Shown: one piece after another, positions 50,908 through 60,163 of the stretch
How positions within the stretch are numbered: the stretch's first letter is position 1
Layout of the letters: each line of letters begins with the position of its first letter
From: Spinactinospora alkalitolerans
Lineage (GTDB): Bacteria; Actinomycetota; Actinomycetes; Streptosporangiales; Streptosporangiaceae
Assembly: GCF_013408795.1 (NCBI RefSeq)
Contig: NZ_JACCCC010000001.1
Location: forward strand, 372,001 to 436,000
DNA length: 64,000 nt
Direction of reading: 5' to 3'
The notes under the pieces: generated by a model
Seen by the model: only the letters and a program-made list of their open reading frames with translations
Told to the model about the DNA's origin: nothing
The model's database searches: none
Position numbers and translations under genes: made by a program

Positions 50908-51020
50908 AGGTTGGTGGGTGGGGGTTGGTTCTGGGTCTTGACAGGGTGAGGGTGGGGTTTACGCGGTTCTGCTGAGTTGGGTGGTCTGCCCCCGGATGGG
51001 GCGGGGCTTCGCCCGGTGAA
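50900..51020 (+). repeat. Left 121-bp terminal inverted repeat of a 1.49-kb composite
   Basis: Positions 50900-51020 are the reverse complement of 52265-52385 with 119 of 121 identical bases and no indels. The arm begins TTGTCCACAGGTTGG and ends CGCCCGGTGAA. Its G-rich strand (GGTTGGTGGGTGGGGGTTGG at 50910-50929) could form a G-quadruplex. Similarity ends sharply at both outer edges, and no target-site duplication is visible. Confidence 0.95.
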
Positions 51021-51065
51021 CCGATACGGACGAAGGCTCTGCCGGGCGGCGCGGCTCCGGCCTGG

Positions 51066-51340
51066 TTGCCGGGTGGCGGGATGGTCTGCGGCCGGGGTTC
51101 AGACGGGCAGCGACGGCGGGAGGCGGCCGAGCTTGCTTGTTCGGTGACGGGATGGTCTGCGGTCGGGGTGCAGGCGGGCGGCGAGGGCGGGACGGGCTGG
51201 GCCTGCTGGTCGGGTGGCGGGGTGGTTTGGGGTCGGGGTTTCAGGCGGGCGGCGAGGGCCGGAGCGGGGTTCGGGGTGGTGTGTCGGGTGGCCGGCGGGT
51301 CTGGGGCCGGTTCGGGGGCCGGTTCGGGCGGGGGGTCACG
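51066..51340 (+). repeat. Left tandem ~71-bp repeats
   Basis: About four diverged units of roughly 70-71 bp occur, marked by GGGATGGTCTGCGG near 51078, 51149 and 51219. Each contains GGCGGCGAGGGCGG-like G-rich segments. The units are in opposite orientation to those at 51790-52230. Open frames here read Gly/Arg/Ala repeats and are not considered genes. Confidence 0.8.
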
Positions 51341-51789
51341 GGTGCCGCTCCAGGAGTTTGGTCTGGACCAATCGGGGGAGGTGGAGGGGCGCCGCCGGGG
51401 CTGCGCGCCTGGTCAGAGACCCGGGCGTGGCGGGCGGGCCCGCCGGGACCGGCCCGCGCGCAACGAGACTGCTGCCGTGAGCGCCGCCAAGCGTCACCAG
51501 AGCGGTGTCGTTGCCCGATCCGACCACCCAAAAGCGGCAAAACCGGCATTGCGCCGCGCGCACTCGACCGGTCCGGTGATTTTGTCCCGCATCCCGGAAG
51601 TCTCCTTACGCGAAGCGGATCGCGGCCTTGCCTCCCTCCCCGGGAAACAGACAAAAGCGTGCATATCCACCCCACGGGGTGCGTCTACGCGCGCATCACC
51701 CCGCACAAGGCGCTACTGAGCGCCGCCCTCGCACGCCCCCGCCCCTTCCGGACCGCCGAGACAAGCGGGAAGAACCGCCACCCCCGACA
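51341..51789. other. Non-repetitive core of the composite
   Basis: About 450 bp lie between the two repeat arrays. I see no credible protein: all frames are short or low-complexity. The stretch 51520-51720 is somewhat less G/C-rich (CACCCAAAAGCGGCAAAACC, CAGACAAAAGCGTGCATATC) and could hold a promoter or RNA gene. Confidence 0.45.
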
Positions 51790-52230
51790 GACCCAACACC
51801 CGACACACCACCCCGAACCCCCACCCGGCCCTCGCCGCCCGCCTGCACCCCGGCCGCAGACCACCCCGTCACCCGACCAGCAGACCCAACCCACTCCGCC
51901 CTCGCCGCCCGCCTGAAACCCCGACCCCAAACCACCGGCCACCCGACCAGCAGACCCAGCCGACTCCCGTCCTTGCCGCCGGTCTGAACCCCGACCGCAA
52001 ACCGTCCTGTCACCGAACAAGCAAGCTCGGCCGCCTTCCGCCGTCGCCGCCCGTCTGAGCCTCAGCCCCAGCCCATCCCACTGCCCGACCAGCAGACCCA
52101 GCCGCCTCCCGCCGTCGCCGCCGGTCTGCACCCCGACCGCAGACCATCCCGCCGCCCGACAAGCACCCCGAGCCCACTCCCGGCCCTCGCTGCCCGTCTG
52201 CACCTCGGCTCCAACCCTGCTGGCCATCCG
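51790..52230 (-). repeat. Right tandem ~71-bp repeats
   Basis: About six diverged units of about 71 bp occur, read on the minus strand (GGGATGGTCTGCGGTCGGGG as unit start). Individual units match individual left-array units better than the consensus. For example, the GCCGAGCTTGCTTGTTCGGT segment occurs at 51127-51146 and, in complement, at about 52014-52033. Confidence 0.8.
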
Positions 52231-52264
52231 GCAACCAAGCCGAAGCTTCGCCGTGCCATCACCA

Positions 52265-52385
52265 TTCACCGGGCGAAGCCCCGCCCCATCCGGGGGCAGA
52301 CCACCCAACTCAGCAGAACCGCGTAAAACCCACCCTCACCCTGTCAAGACCCAGAGCCAACCCCCACCCACCAACCTGTGGACAA
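52265..52385 (-). repeat. Right 121-bp terminal inverted repeat
   Basis: This is the partner of 50900-51020 (119 of 121 identical, opposite orientation). Its outer end is CCTGTGGACAA at 52375-52385, which with the left TTGTCCACA gives an exact DnaA-box-like nonamer at each extremity. Confidence 0.95.
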
Positions 52386-52513
52386 TCAGCATCGGGGCAG
52401 TCTTCGCCGTTCGGGCGGAGGGTCCGGCGAGGGGACAGTGGACTCGGTGTCCGCGACAATGGCGGGTGGCCGTCCGGTCGAGGGCGGTCGGTAACGGATG
52501 TGAAGGGGCACTC

Positions 52514-53287
52514 ATGGACACCGGACTCGCCGGCCGCACCGCGGTCGTACCGGGGGCGAGCAGCGGACTGGGACTGGCCATCGCGCGCTCTCTCGCCGCA
52601 GAAGGCGCCAACGTCGTCATGGCCGCACGCCGCGGCGACCTGTTGCGTGAGCGCGCGGCCGAGCTGCCGTCCGCGCTGGCCGTGGAGCTGGACATCACCG
52701 ACCCGCAGGCCGCGGCCCGGCTGACCGACGCGGCGGTCGACCGATTCGGGCAGGTGGACGTGTGCGTGCTCAACGGCGGCGGCCCGCCGCCGCAGAGCGC
52801 GCTGGAGGCGACCGACGCGGACCTGCTGCGCGCCGTCGAGACCCAGTTGCTCACCCACCAGCGCCTCGTCACCGCGGTCCTGCCCGGCATGCGCGAGCAC
52901 GGCTGGGGCCGGATCGTGGCCGTGGGGTCGTCGTTCGTGCAGCAGCCGGCGCCGAACATGGTGGGTTCCAACGCCGGCCGGGCTGCGCTGGCGAGCTACC
53001 TGAAGACGCTCGCCGCCGAGGTCGCGGCCGAGGGAATCACCGTCAACATGGCGCTGCCCGGCCGGATCGACACCGAACGCGTCGCCTCCCTGGACCGCTC
53101 CACCGCGGAGCGGACCGGCAGCACCCCCGAGGAGGTGCGGGCCGACTCCATCGCGCGGATCCCCATGGGGCGGCTGGGCGCGCCGGAGGAGTTCGCCGCC
53201 GTGGTCACCTTCCTCGCGAGCGCACCGGCCTCCTACGTCACCGGCAGTCAGGTGCGCTGCGACGGGGGTTTCCTTCGGGCGCTGTGA
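52514..53287 (+). CDS. Atypical SDR-family oxidoreductase
   Basis: This 257-residue Rossmann protein has the cofactor loop AVVPGASSGLGLAIARSLA, DVCVLNGGGPPP for the NxxG motif, the catalytic Ser region IVAVGSSFVQQ, and ends YVTGSQVRCDGGF. The YxxxK segment reads SNAGRAAL, so Tyr and Lys are replaced by Ser and Arg. This is a feature of a widespread SDR subgroup (PNMVGSNAGR type) rather than decay. AAGGGGC supports ATG 52514. It follows the inverted-repeat composite directly. Confidence 0.88.
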   Translation: MDTGLAGRTAVVPGASSGLGLAIARSLAAEGANVVMAARRGDLLRERAAELPSALAVELDITDPQAAARLTDAAVDRFGQVDVCVLNGGGPPPQSALEATDADLLRAVETQLLTHQRLVTAVLPGMREHGWGRIVAVGSSFVQQPAPNMVGSNAGRAALASYLKTLAAEVAAEGITVNMALPGRIDTERVASLDRSTAERTGSTPEEVRADSIARIPMGRLGAPEEFAAVVTFLASAPASYVTGSQVRCDGGFLRAL

Positions 53288-53389
53288 CCGGTGCCGGTCC
53301 TCGCGGCCCCGTCACCGATCCGGCCGACCGATCCCGCCGTCGGCCGCCGGTCACGGCCGCCGGTCATGGCCGCCGGCCACGGTCACCGG

Positions 53390-54160
53390 TCACGGCCGCC
53401 GATCGGTCAGGACGTTGCCGACCCTGTTCAGGCAACGCAGGAGCAGCCGGTTCGGCGGCCCCTTCGGCAGGAACCTGACCGGGGCGGCCGTGGGCCGGAT
53501 CCGCTGCGCGACCTGCTTGCCGGAGGCGTAGGAGGCCGCCGAGGCGGGGCCGGAGCGGGCCCGTTCGCAGCGGCGCAGGGCGGGGACGGGGTCGGCCGGT
53601 GCGGACGCCGCGTCGCCGAGCGCGGCCGTGAGCGCCCACGCATCCTCCAACGCCTGGTTGGCGCCCTGCGCGGCGAGGACGGAAAGGCGTGCACGGCGTC
53701 GCCCAGCAGCGTGACCGGTCCCCGGCCCCAGACCTTCGGTACCCGGTTCCGGTAGTGCGGGAAGATCTCGAGATCGGCGTCGCCGGCGTGCTTGAGGAGC
53801 GCCGTGGTGCCGGCCTCCCGCCAGGCGCCGAAGCGTTCGCGCGGCATCGCGGCCGGTGACTCCGGCATCGGTGACTCCGGTGACCAGGAGACGTCGAACC
53901 ACCACTGCGCCAGGCCGTCCCCGGCGGGCATGATCCCGCACATGCCTTCCGCGCCACCGATGGTCAGCGACACGTTTCCCGCCGCGAGGCCGATGGGGAC
54001 CGGGGTCAGCGCCTGCCAGCTCGCGTAGCCCCGGGGCTCGGCGGTGTCCTCGCCCCACAGCCGGACGCGCAGCGCCGACCGGATGCCGTCGGCGCCCACG
54101 ACGGCGCCGCCCGTCGCGGTGGAGCCGTCGGCGAAGACGGCCGTGGCGTCCCCTCCCGGC
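53390..54160 (-). pseudogene. 5'-truncated FAD-dependent monooxygenase
   Basis: The C-terminal two-thirds of a UbiH/PHBH-type flavoprotein monooxygenase remain. GGAVVGADGIRSALRVRLWG and the FAD-binding GPVTLLGDAVHAF are in one frame. After a shift near 53690, AAQGANQALEDAWALTAAL and the helical end LPKGPPNRLLLRCLNRVG are in another. The N-terminal GxGxxG half is absent; in its place the opposite strand carries a MarR 3' half. One deletion and one frameshift have inactivated it. Confidence 0.78.
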
Positions 54161-54438
54161 TCGGCGCGGCGACCACAACGCGGATGATCGACCGGCTGGA
54201 GAACGGCGGCTACGTGCGGCGCACGACCGATCCCGGCGACCGGCGCAAGGGCGTCGTGGAGGCCGTTCCCGAACGGGTCCACGAGGTGGCGGAGGTGTTC
54301 GAACCGTCGCGCCGGCACATGGCGACCCTGGCCGACCGATACGGTTCCGATGAGATCGGGCTGCTGTTCGACCTGTTCGCGCATGCCACCGCTGCGTTCA
54401 AGGCCGCCACGGCCGAGATCCGCGCCGGCGGGGAGTAG
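54155..54438 (+). pseudogene. 5'-truncated MarR-family regulator
   Basis: In-frame sequence from about 54155 reads SRLGAATTTRMIDRLENGGY, then VRRTTDPGDRRKGVVEAVPE. These are the recognition helix, wing and C-terminal dimer helix of a MarR protein. The N-terminal half is missing at the junction with the monooxygenase fragment. A short product could start at ATG 54184, but it would lack most of the DNA-binding domain. Confidence 0.75.
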
Positions 54439-54445
54439 TGCGCAG

Positions 54446-55306
54446 TCAGGCGCTCCGACGCATCCCGATCCCGGCCTCGGCCTTCCGGTCGCCGTTCGCG
54501 CGCCGGGTGACCGCGCCGCGGCGGTCGGCCGGGACGATCAGCGGGGTGTGCGTCTCGGGATCGGGGATCACCCGGCAGGGCAGCCCGAAAACCTGCTCCA
54601 CCAGCTCGGCGGTGATGATCTCGGCCGGATCGCCCTCGGCGACGACCGCGCCGTCCTTCATCGCGATGAGGTGGGTGGCGTAGCGGCAGGCGTGGTTGAG
54701 GTCGTGCAGCACCGCGACCAGCGTGTGGTCGCGCTCGTGGTGCAGCTCGGCGCACAGGTCGAGCACGTCCATCTGGTGGGCGATGTCGAGGTAGGTGGTG
54801 GGCTCGTCCAGCAGCAGCAGCGGAGTCTGCTGGGCCAGCACCATCGCCAGCCAGACGCGCTGGCGCTGGCCGCCGGACAGCTCGTCGACCATCCGCGTGG
54901 CCAGCTCGGTGACCCGGGTGGCGTCCATGGCCTCGGTGATGATCCGCTCGTCGGCCCGCGACCACTGCTTCAGGAACTTCTGGTGCGGGTAGCGGCCGCG
55001 CGCCACCAGGTCGGCGACGGTGATGCCGTCGGGCGCGACGGAGGACTGCGGCAGCAGGCCGAGTCGGCGCGCGACCTCCTTGGAGGGGTAGGAGCCGATC
55101 AGCTCCCCGTCCAGGTGCACGGCGCCGGCGCTGGGTTTGAGCATCCGCGCCAGCGCGCGCAGCAGCGTCGACTTGCCGCAGGCGTTGGGGCCGACGATCA
55201 CGGTGAAGGAGTTGTCCGGGATGGTGATCCCCAGATCCCGGGAGATCACGCGCTGATCGTAGGCCAGCGTCAGGTTCTCCCCCCACAGCCGGGCCGGTTC
55301 GGACAT
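54446..55306 (-). CDS. Iron-siderophore ABC transporter ATP-binding protein
   Basis: This 286-residue FecE/FepC-type ATPase has Walker A IVGPNACGKSTLLRALA, Q-loop LLPQSSVAPDGITVADL, signature DELSGGQRQRVWLAMVLA, Walker B PLLLLDEPTTYLD and H-loop AVLHDLNHACRYATHLIAM. ATG 55306 follows GAGGAG. It is last in a three-gene operon with two FecCD permeases and is convergent with the MarR remnant. Confidence 0.94.
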   Translation of the reverse strand: MSEPARLWGENLTLAYDQRVISRDLGITIPDNSFTVIVGPNACGKSTLLRALARMLKPSAGAVHLDGELIGSYPSKEVARRLGLLPQSSVAPDGITVADLVARGRYPHQKFLKQWSRADERIITEAMDATRVTELATRMVDELSGGQRQRVWLAMVLAQQTPLLLLDEPTTYLDIAHQMDVLDLCAELHHERDHTLVAVLHDLNHACRYATHLIAMKDGAVVAEGDPAEIITAELVEQVFGLPCRVIPDPETHTPLIVPADRRGAVTRRANGDRKAEAGIGMRRSA

Positions 55307-55343
55307 GTTCGTCTCCTCGATGCGTTTCGTGCGGGGGCGCGCC

Positions 55344-56429
55344 TCAGGCACGTCCGGTCCGCCATTCCCGGTGCAGCAGCCAGATGAGGTAGCCGCCGCC
55401 GATGATCGCGGTCAGCACGCCGACGGGAAGCTGGGTCGGCGCGAGTATCCGCTGCGCGGCAAGGTCGGCGATGACCAGCAGGAACGCGCCCATGAGAGCC
55501 GCGCCGAACAGCGTCGTGCCGTCGGCGCGCGCCAGCCTGCGGGCGAGCTGGGGGGCGGCCAGCGCGATGAAGCCGACCGGACCGGCGACGGCGATCGCCA
55601 CGCCGGTGAGCGCGCTCGCCGTGATCAGGGCGATCACCTGGGTGGCCTGGGTCGGAACGCCCAGGGCGTGCGCGGTGTCCTCGCCCATCTCCATCAGGCG
55701 CAGCCGCGGCCCGAGCGCGAGGACGACCGGGAGCAGCACGGCCACGCCGACGGCGACCGCGATCACCTGCCCCCAGTCGCGGCCGTTGAGGCTGCCGATC
55801 ATCCAGACCTGTGCCGCCATCGCCTCGGTGAGGTCGGCGCGGGTCAGCAGGTAGTCGCGCGCCGCCATCAGCATGGCGTTGATGCCGATGCCGACCAGGA
55901 TCAGCCGGTAGCCCTGCACGCCCTTCTTCAGCGCCAGCAGGTAGACGAGTACGGCCGTCGCCACGCCGCCGATGACCGCCCCGAACGAGGTGGCGAGCAT
56001 GCCGCCGCCCAGAACCAGGATGGTCAGGACCGCCCCGGTGGCCGCGCCGCCGGTGAAGCCGATGATGTCGGGGCTGCCCAGCGGGTTGCGCGACAGGCTC
56101 TGAAACACCGCGCCGGCGGCGCCGAGCCCGGCGCCGACCAGCACCGCGGTCCACGCGCGGGGCAGCCGCACCCCCTGGACGAAGAACACGTCGAGGCGCT
56201 CGCCCCGTCCGCCCAGCGCCAGCAGCACGTCGGGCAGCGAGATCCGGTAGTCGCCGACCATGAGGCTGGTCGTGAAGACGGCCACCGTGGCCAGCAGCAG
56301 CGAACCGTAGACCGCGGCCATCCTCGGCCGCACCCGGAAGGACATCCGGTCGCCGCCGAGGCGCACCGTGCGGGCCGGGCGGGACGGGCGCGCCTCCTGC
56401 CGCTCGGATTCGGGGAGCGTCGCGGTCAA
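55344..56429 (-). CDS. FecCD-family iron-siderophore permease
   Basis: This 361-residue permease has a hydrophilic N-terminal tail and about nine to ten membrane helices. Family motifs include VRLPRAWTAVLVGAGLGAAG, QSLSRNPLGSPDIIGFTGGA and GPVGFIALAAPQLARRLA. The TTG start at 56429 overlaps the stop of the upstream permease (TTGA); ATG 56345 is an alternative. It forms the channel with the next gene. Confidence 0.92.
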   Translation of the reverse strand: MTATLPESERQEARPSRPARTVRLGGDRMSFRVRPRMAAVYGSLLLATVAVFTTSLMVGDYRISLPDVLLALGGRGERLDVFFVQGVRLPRAWTAVLVGAGLGAAGAVFQSLSRNPLGSPDIIGFTGGAATGAVLTILVLGGGMLATSFGAVIGGVATAVLVYLLALKKGVQGYRLILVGIGINAMLMAARDYLLTRADLTEAMAAQVWMIGSLNGRDWGQVIAVAVGVAVLLPVVLALGPRLRLMEMGEDTAHALGVPTQATQVIALITASALTGVAIAVAGPVGFIALAAPQLARRLARADGTTLFGAALMGAFLLVIADLAAQRILAPTQLPVGVLTAIIGGGYLIWLLHREWRTGRA

Positions 56430-57526
56430 AGCTGGGCCATCCTCTTGCGCCGGACCAGTGCGATGAACACCGGTGCGCCGATCAGGGCGGTGACGATGCC
56501 GACCTCCAGTTCCCCGTTGGGCAGCACCACCCGGCCCAGGGTGTCGGCCCCGACCAGCAGGATCGCCGCGAGCACCGCCGAGTAGGGCAGCACCCAGCGC
56601 TGGTCCGGGCCGGTGACGGCGCGGGCGACGTGCGGGACCGTCAGGCCGACGAAGGCGATGGGGCCTGCCGCCGCCGTGGCGCCGCCGCACAGCAGCACGA
56701 TGGCGACGGCCGTGGCGGTGCGGGTGCGGTTGATGTGCGCGCCGAGCGCGGCCGCGAGGTCCTCGCCCAGCGCGATGGCGTTCAGGGCCGGACCGAGGAG
56801 CAGCGCGACGGCGATGCCTGCCGCGAGGAACGGCACGATCTTGAGGAAGATGTCGAGGTCCCGGCCGACCAGTGAGCCGACCTGCCAGAACCGGACCTGG
56901 TCGAACACGAAGTCGTCCACTACGAAGACGCCGTAGACCAGGCCCTGCAGTACCGCGGCGACCGCGGTGCCGGCGAGCGCGAGCCGGACCGGCGTCGCCC
57001 CGGTGCGCCCGCGCGATCCCAGGAAGTACACCAGCACGGCGGCGGCTCCCGCACCGGCGAAGGCGAACCAGACGTAGGCGTTCACGCTGGTCAGGCCGAA
57101 GGCGAAGATCGCGGTCACGACCGCGGCCGACGCACCGGCGTTGATGCCGAGGATACCGGGGTCGGCCAGCGGGTTGCGGGTGAGCGCCTGCATGAGCGCG
57201 CCGGCCAGACCGAGCGACGCGCCGACGAACAGCCCCAGGACCGTCCTGGGCAGCCGCAGGTCGATGATGACGCTGTGGTCGTAGGAGGCGTCGAAGCCCC
57301 ACAGCGCGTTCCACACGGTGCCGATCGGGATGGATTTCGCGCCGACGGCGATGCTGAGCAGCACGCACAGGACGAGTACGCCCAGGGCGGCCAGCAGGCC
57401 GCCCGCGCGCAGGAGGTGGACGCGGGCGTGCGCCGTGGTGCGCCGCTTGAGCGCGGCCTCGGCGACGGTCGCGTCGTCGGCGTCACCGTCCTCGAAGGCG
57501 ACGGTGGAGGGACGCTCCAGGGTCAT
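56426..57526 (-). CDS. FecCD-family iron-siderophore permease
   Basis: This 366-residue permease has RLPRTVLGLFVGASLGLAGA, MQALTRNPLADPGILGINAG, FWQVGSLVGRDLDIF and GPIAFVGLTVPHVARAVTG, all typical of FecCD/BtuC channels. It is first in the operon, with an iron box about 80 bp upstream. No binding protein is encoded beside it; the iron-box-controlled lipoprotein at 27972-29009 is a possible supplier. Confidence 0.93.
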   Translation of the reverse strand: MTLERPSTVAFEDGDADDATVAEAALKRRTTAHARVHLLRAGGLLAALGVLVLCVLLSIAVGAKSIPIGTVWNALWGFDASYDHSVIIDLRLPRTVLGLFVGASLGLAGALMQALTRNPLADPGILGINAGASAAVVTAIFAFGLTSVNAYVWFAFAGAGAAAVLVYFLGSRGRTGATPVRLALAGTAVAAVLQGLVYGVFVVDDFVFDQVRFWQVGSLVGRDLDIFLKIVPFLAAGIAVALLLGPALNAIALGEDLAAALGAHINRTRTATAVAIVLLCGGATAAAGPIAFVGLTVPHVARAVTGPDQRWVLPYSAVLAAILLVGADTLGRVVLPNGELEVGIVTALIGAPVFIALVRRKRMAQL

Positions 57527-57606
57527 CGCGCGCCGCCCGGGCACGCCGGGAGAACACGCCGAAACCGTGGGTACACCGCTGCCTCCGGGGTCGACGTCGC
57601 CGAAAC

Positions 57607-57625
57607 TTAGTAAAGGCTAACCTAT
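57607..57625 (-). promoter_or_regulatory. Iron box upstream of the siderophore permease operon
   Basis: TTAGTAAAGGCTAACCTAT matches the iron-box consensus in the right half and at the TTAG of the left half, 81 bp before the permease ATG. It supports IdeR/DmdR repression by iron. Confidence 0.75.
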
Positions 57626-57718
57626 CTCTTGATCTGGAGAAAGCGGGACATAGGGGTTGTGGGAGGCGGGTCACCTGCAGCACGGGCACCGTGCGCGACT
57701 TCCGGGCCCGCCATCGGT

Positions 57719-57800
57719 CTTGGCGCCGCTTTTCCCTCAAGGCCACTCGCCGCCCGGCCGACCAGCAAGGCCGCACAGCAGACCGTTGCCACCGGGCCGC
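57719..57800 (+). repeat. Intergenic repeat family B, copy 3
   Basis: CTTGGCGCCGCTTTTCC, then GCCCGGCCGACCAGCAAGG and CCGCACAGC, match copies at 21275-21345 and (inverted) 20905-20985. It lies in the 57527-57841 gap between the siderophore operon and the molybdoenzyme gene. Confidence 0.65.
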
Positions 57801-57841
57801 AGCCGATCCCCACCGACCGCACTACACAGCCAACGAGAAGT

Positions 57842-60163
57842 TCAGTAGCGCTCGACGATCTTCGGCGGGTCGAACGCCCGCATCGGCGGGACGGGACCGT
57901 CGTGCCGCTCGACCTGGACCAGGACGAGCTGGCCGGTGCAGCCCTGGCTCAGCGCCGACGTGCCCACGTCGGCGGTGAGGGCGTTGGGGTTGCCGTGCGC
58001 GCAGGTGACCTCGGCCGAAGACGGGTCGAACCACGCCCCGGTGGACAGTTGGACCACGCCGCGGCGCAGGTCCGAGCTGGTCCGCACGCCGGCCAGGCAG
58101 CTACCCCGGTCGTTGAACACCCGGACCACGTCGCCGTCGCCGATCCCGCGAGCCGCGGCGTCCTCGGGGTGCAGCCGGATCGGGGCGCGGTCGGCGATCT
58201 TCTGCGACCTGCTGTGGGCGCCCATGTCCTGCTGGCTGTGCAGCCGCCCGCTGGGCTGGTTGGCGATCAGCAGCAGCGGCCACTCCTCGGAGCGCGCCGA
58301 TCCCAGCCGCTCCTCCGGAGCGAGCCAGGCGGGGTGGCCGGGGCAGTCGGCGTAGTCGAAACCGGCGATCGTGGCCGAGTACAGCTCGACGCGGCCGCTC
58401 GGCGTCCGCAGCGGGTGCGCCTCCGGGTCCTCCCGGAACGCCCCGAACAGCGTGACGTCCTCGGCGCGGCCGGGGATGTCGACGCCGCCGGCCGCCCAGA
58501 ACGCGTCGAAGGCCGGGAGGTCGGCCTCCTGCCCGGCGCGCCACTCCTCGTACAGGTGCCGCAGCCATTCGGCCGACGTCCGGTCCTCGGTGAACTCCTG
58601 CGCCGCGCCCAGCCGGCGGGCGAGCGCGGCGTAGGTGTCGTACTCGTCGCGGGCCTCCCCGTGCGCCGCGACCGCGCGCGGCATGACACGCAGCCGCAGG
58701 TCGCCCTGGCTGGCGGCGAAGTCGTCGCGTTCGAGCGAGGTGGTGGCCGGCAGCACGATGTCGGCGTGCCTGGCGGTCGCGGTCCAGTGCGTCTCGTGCA
58801 CGACGACCGTCTCGGGGCGGCCGAACGCCCTGCCGAGCCGGGCGAGGTCCTGGTGGTGGTGGAAGGGGTTGCCGCCCGCCCAGTACACCAGCCGGACGTC
58901 GGGGTAGGTCAGCCGCCGCCCGTCGAAGTCGAACGGCTCGCCCGGGTGCAGCAGCATGTCCGCCACCCGCGCGGCCGGGATGAAGGAGTCGACGGGGTTG
59001 GCCCCCTGCGCCAGCCTGGGCAGGCCCCCCGGGGTCGCGCCGCCGCCGTAGTTGCCCATGGAGCCGTATCCGGCCGCGAACCCGCCGCCGGGCAGCCCGA
59101 TCTGGCCGAGGCATGCGGCCAGGGCGATGCCCGCCCACAGCGGCTGCTCGCCGTAGCGCGCCCGCTGCACCGACCAGCCGACGTTGACCAGGGTGCGCCC
59201 GCGCGCCATGCGCCGGGCCAGGTCGCGCAGGAACCCGGGGTCGACCTCGCTGATCCCCGCGGCCCACTCCGGGGTCTTGGGCACGCCGTCGGTCCCGCCG
59301 AGGACGTGGTCGCGTAGCTGCTCGGCGCCCACCGCGTAGCGGGCCAGGAAGTCCTTGTCGGCGAGCCCTTCGTCGAAGAGCACGTGGATCAGCGCGAGCA
59401 GGATCGCGGTGTCGGTCCCCGGGGAGGCGGGCAGCCACTCCGCGCCGAGGCCGTCCAGGGTGTCGTCGCGCAGCGGGCTGACCGAGACGATCCGCACGCC
59501 CCGCCGGGCGGCGTCGCGCATGCCCGGTTCGGCGGTGTGGGCGGCACGGCCGCCCGAGGAGGTCCAGGTGTTGGAGACGCGCAGGCCGCCGAAGGTCACG
59601 ATGAGGTCGGTGTGCTCGGCGACCGCCTCCCACGTCGCGGGGCGGTGCAGCAGGTCGTGGGTGCCGGGGGCGCCCACCACGTGCGGGAGCAGCACCTCGA
59701 CGGCCGCGTGGCTGTAGCTGGTGCGCGAGCGGGTGTAGCCGCCGATGGTGTTGAGGAAGCGGTGGAGCTGGCTCTGGGCGTGGTGGAAGCGGCCGGCGCT
59801 GGCCCAGCCGTAGGAGCCGCCGTAGATCGCGGCGTTGCCGTGCGCGGTGCGGACGCGGTCCAGTTCGCCGGCGAGCAGGTCCAGCGCGGTGTCCCAGTCG
59901 ACGGCGACGTACTCGTCGTCGGGGTGGCCGCGCCGCTCGTCGGGCCCGGGGCCGTGCTCCAGCCAGCGCCGCCGCACCGAGGGCCGCCCGATCCTGGTGG
60001 CGTGGTGCTGGGCGCCGGGGGCGTTGCCGATGACCGGGGAGGGCGCGGGATCGCCGGGGTCGGGACGCACCCCGACGACGGTGTCGTCGCGCACCAGCAC
60101 CTGGTAGGCGCCCCAGTGCGAGCTGGTCGGGTAGGAGGCGACGCCGTCGCCGGTGGGTGTCAT
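57842..60163 (-). CDS. DMSO-reductase-family molybdoenzyme (BisC/TorZ type)
   Basis: This 773-residue molybdopterin oxidoreductase has no N-terminal Fe-S cysteines, as in biotin-sulfoxide/TMAO/DMSO reductases. Ser117 in IYGGSYGWASAGRFHHAQSQ is the expected Mo ligand. MPT-binding features include LRVSNTWTSSGGRAAH, VYWAGGNPFHHHQDLARL, VHETHWTATARHADIVLPAT and HSQQDMGAHSRSQKIADRAP. There is no Tat or signal peptide, so it is probably cytoplasmic, like BisC. AAGGA supports ATG 60163. The modABC operon in the same window would supply its metal. Confidence 0.9.
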   Translation of the reverse strand: MTPTGDGVASYPTSSHWGAYQVLVRDDTVVGVRPDPGDPAPSPVIGNAPGAQHHATRIGRPSVRRRWLEHGPGPDERRGHPDDEYVAVDWDTALDLLAGELDRVRTAHGNAAIYGGSYGWASAGRFHHAQSQLHRFLNTIGGYTRSRTSYSHAAVEVLLPHVVGAPGTHDLLHRPATWEAVAEHTDLIVTFGGLRVSNTWTSSGGRAAHTAEPGMRDAARRGVRIVSVSPLRDDTLDGLGAEWLPASPGTDTAILLALIHVLFDEGLADKDFLARYAVGAEQLRDHVLGGTDGVPKTPEWAAGISEVDPGFLRDLARRMARGRTLVNVGWSVQRARYGEQPLWAGIALAACLGQIGLPGGGFAAGYGSMGNYGGGATPGGLPRLAQGANPVDSFIPAARVADMLLHPGEPFDFDGRRLTYPDVRLVYWAGGNPFHHHQDLARLGRAFGRPETVVVHETHWTATARHADIVLPATTSLERDDFAASQGDLRLRVMPRAVAAHGEARDEYDTYAALARRLGAAQEFTEDRTSAEWLRHLYEEWRAGQEADLPAFDAFWAAGGVDIPGRAEDVTLFGAFREDPEAHPLRTPSGRVELYSATIAGFDYADCPGHPAWLAPEERLGSARSEEWPLLLIANQPSGRLHSQQDMGAHSRSQKIADRAPIRLHPEDAAARGIGDGDVVRVFNDRGSCLAGVRTSSDLRRGVVQLSTGAWFDPSSAEVTCAHGNPNALTADVGTSALSQGCTGQLVLVQVERHDGPVPPMRAFDPPKIVERY

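Noticed and set aside
51066-52230. CRISPR array
   Set aside because: Units of about 71 bp are tandem and diverged along their whole length, with no constant-repeat/variable-spacer pattern and no cas genes.
51066-52308. Several long Gly/Arg/Ala-rich open frames in the inverted-repeat composite
   Set aside because: They arise in many frames on both strands from G/C-rich repeats, lack ribosome sites and resemble no protein family.
50900-52385. Chromosomal or plasmid origin, because of DnaA-box-like ends
   Set aside because: Only one nonamer is present at each extremity, both inside the inverted arms. There is no cluster of boxes, no A/T-rich unwinding region and no replication gene nearby.
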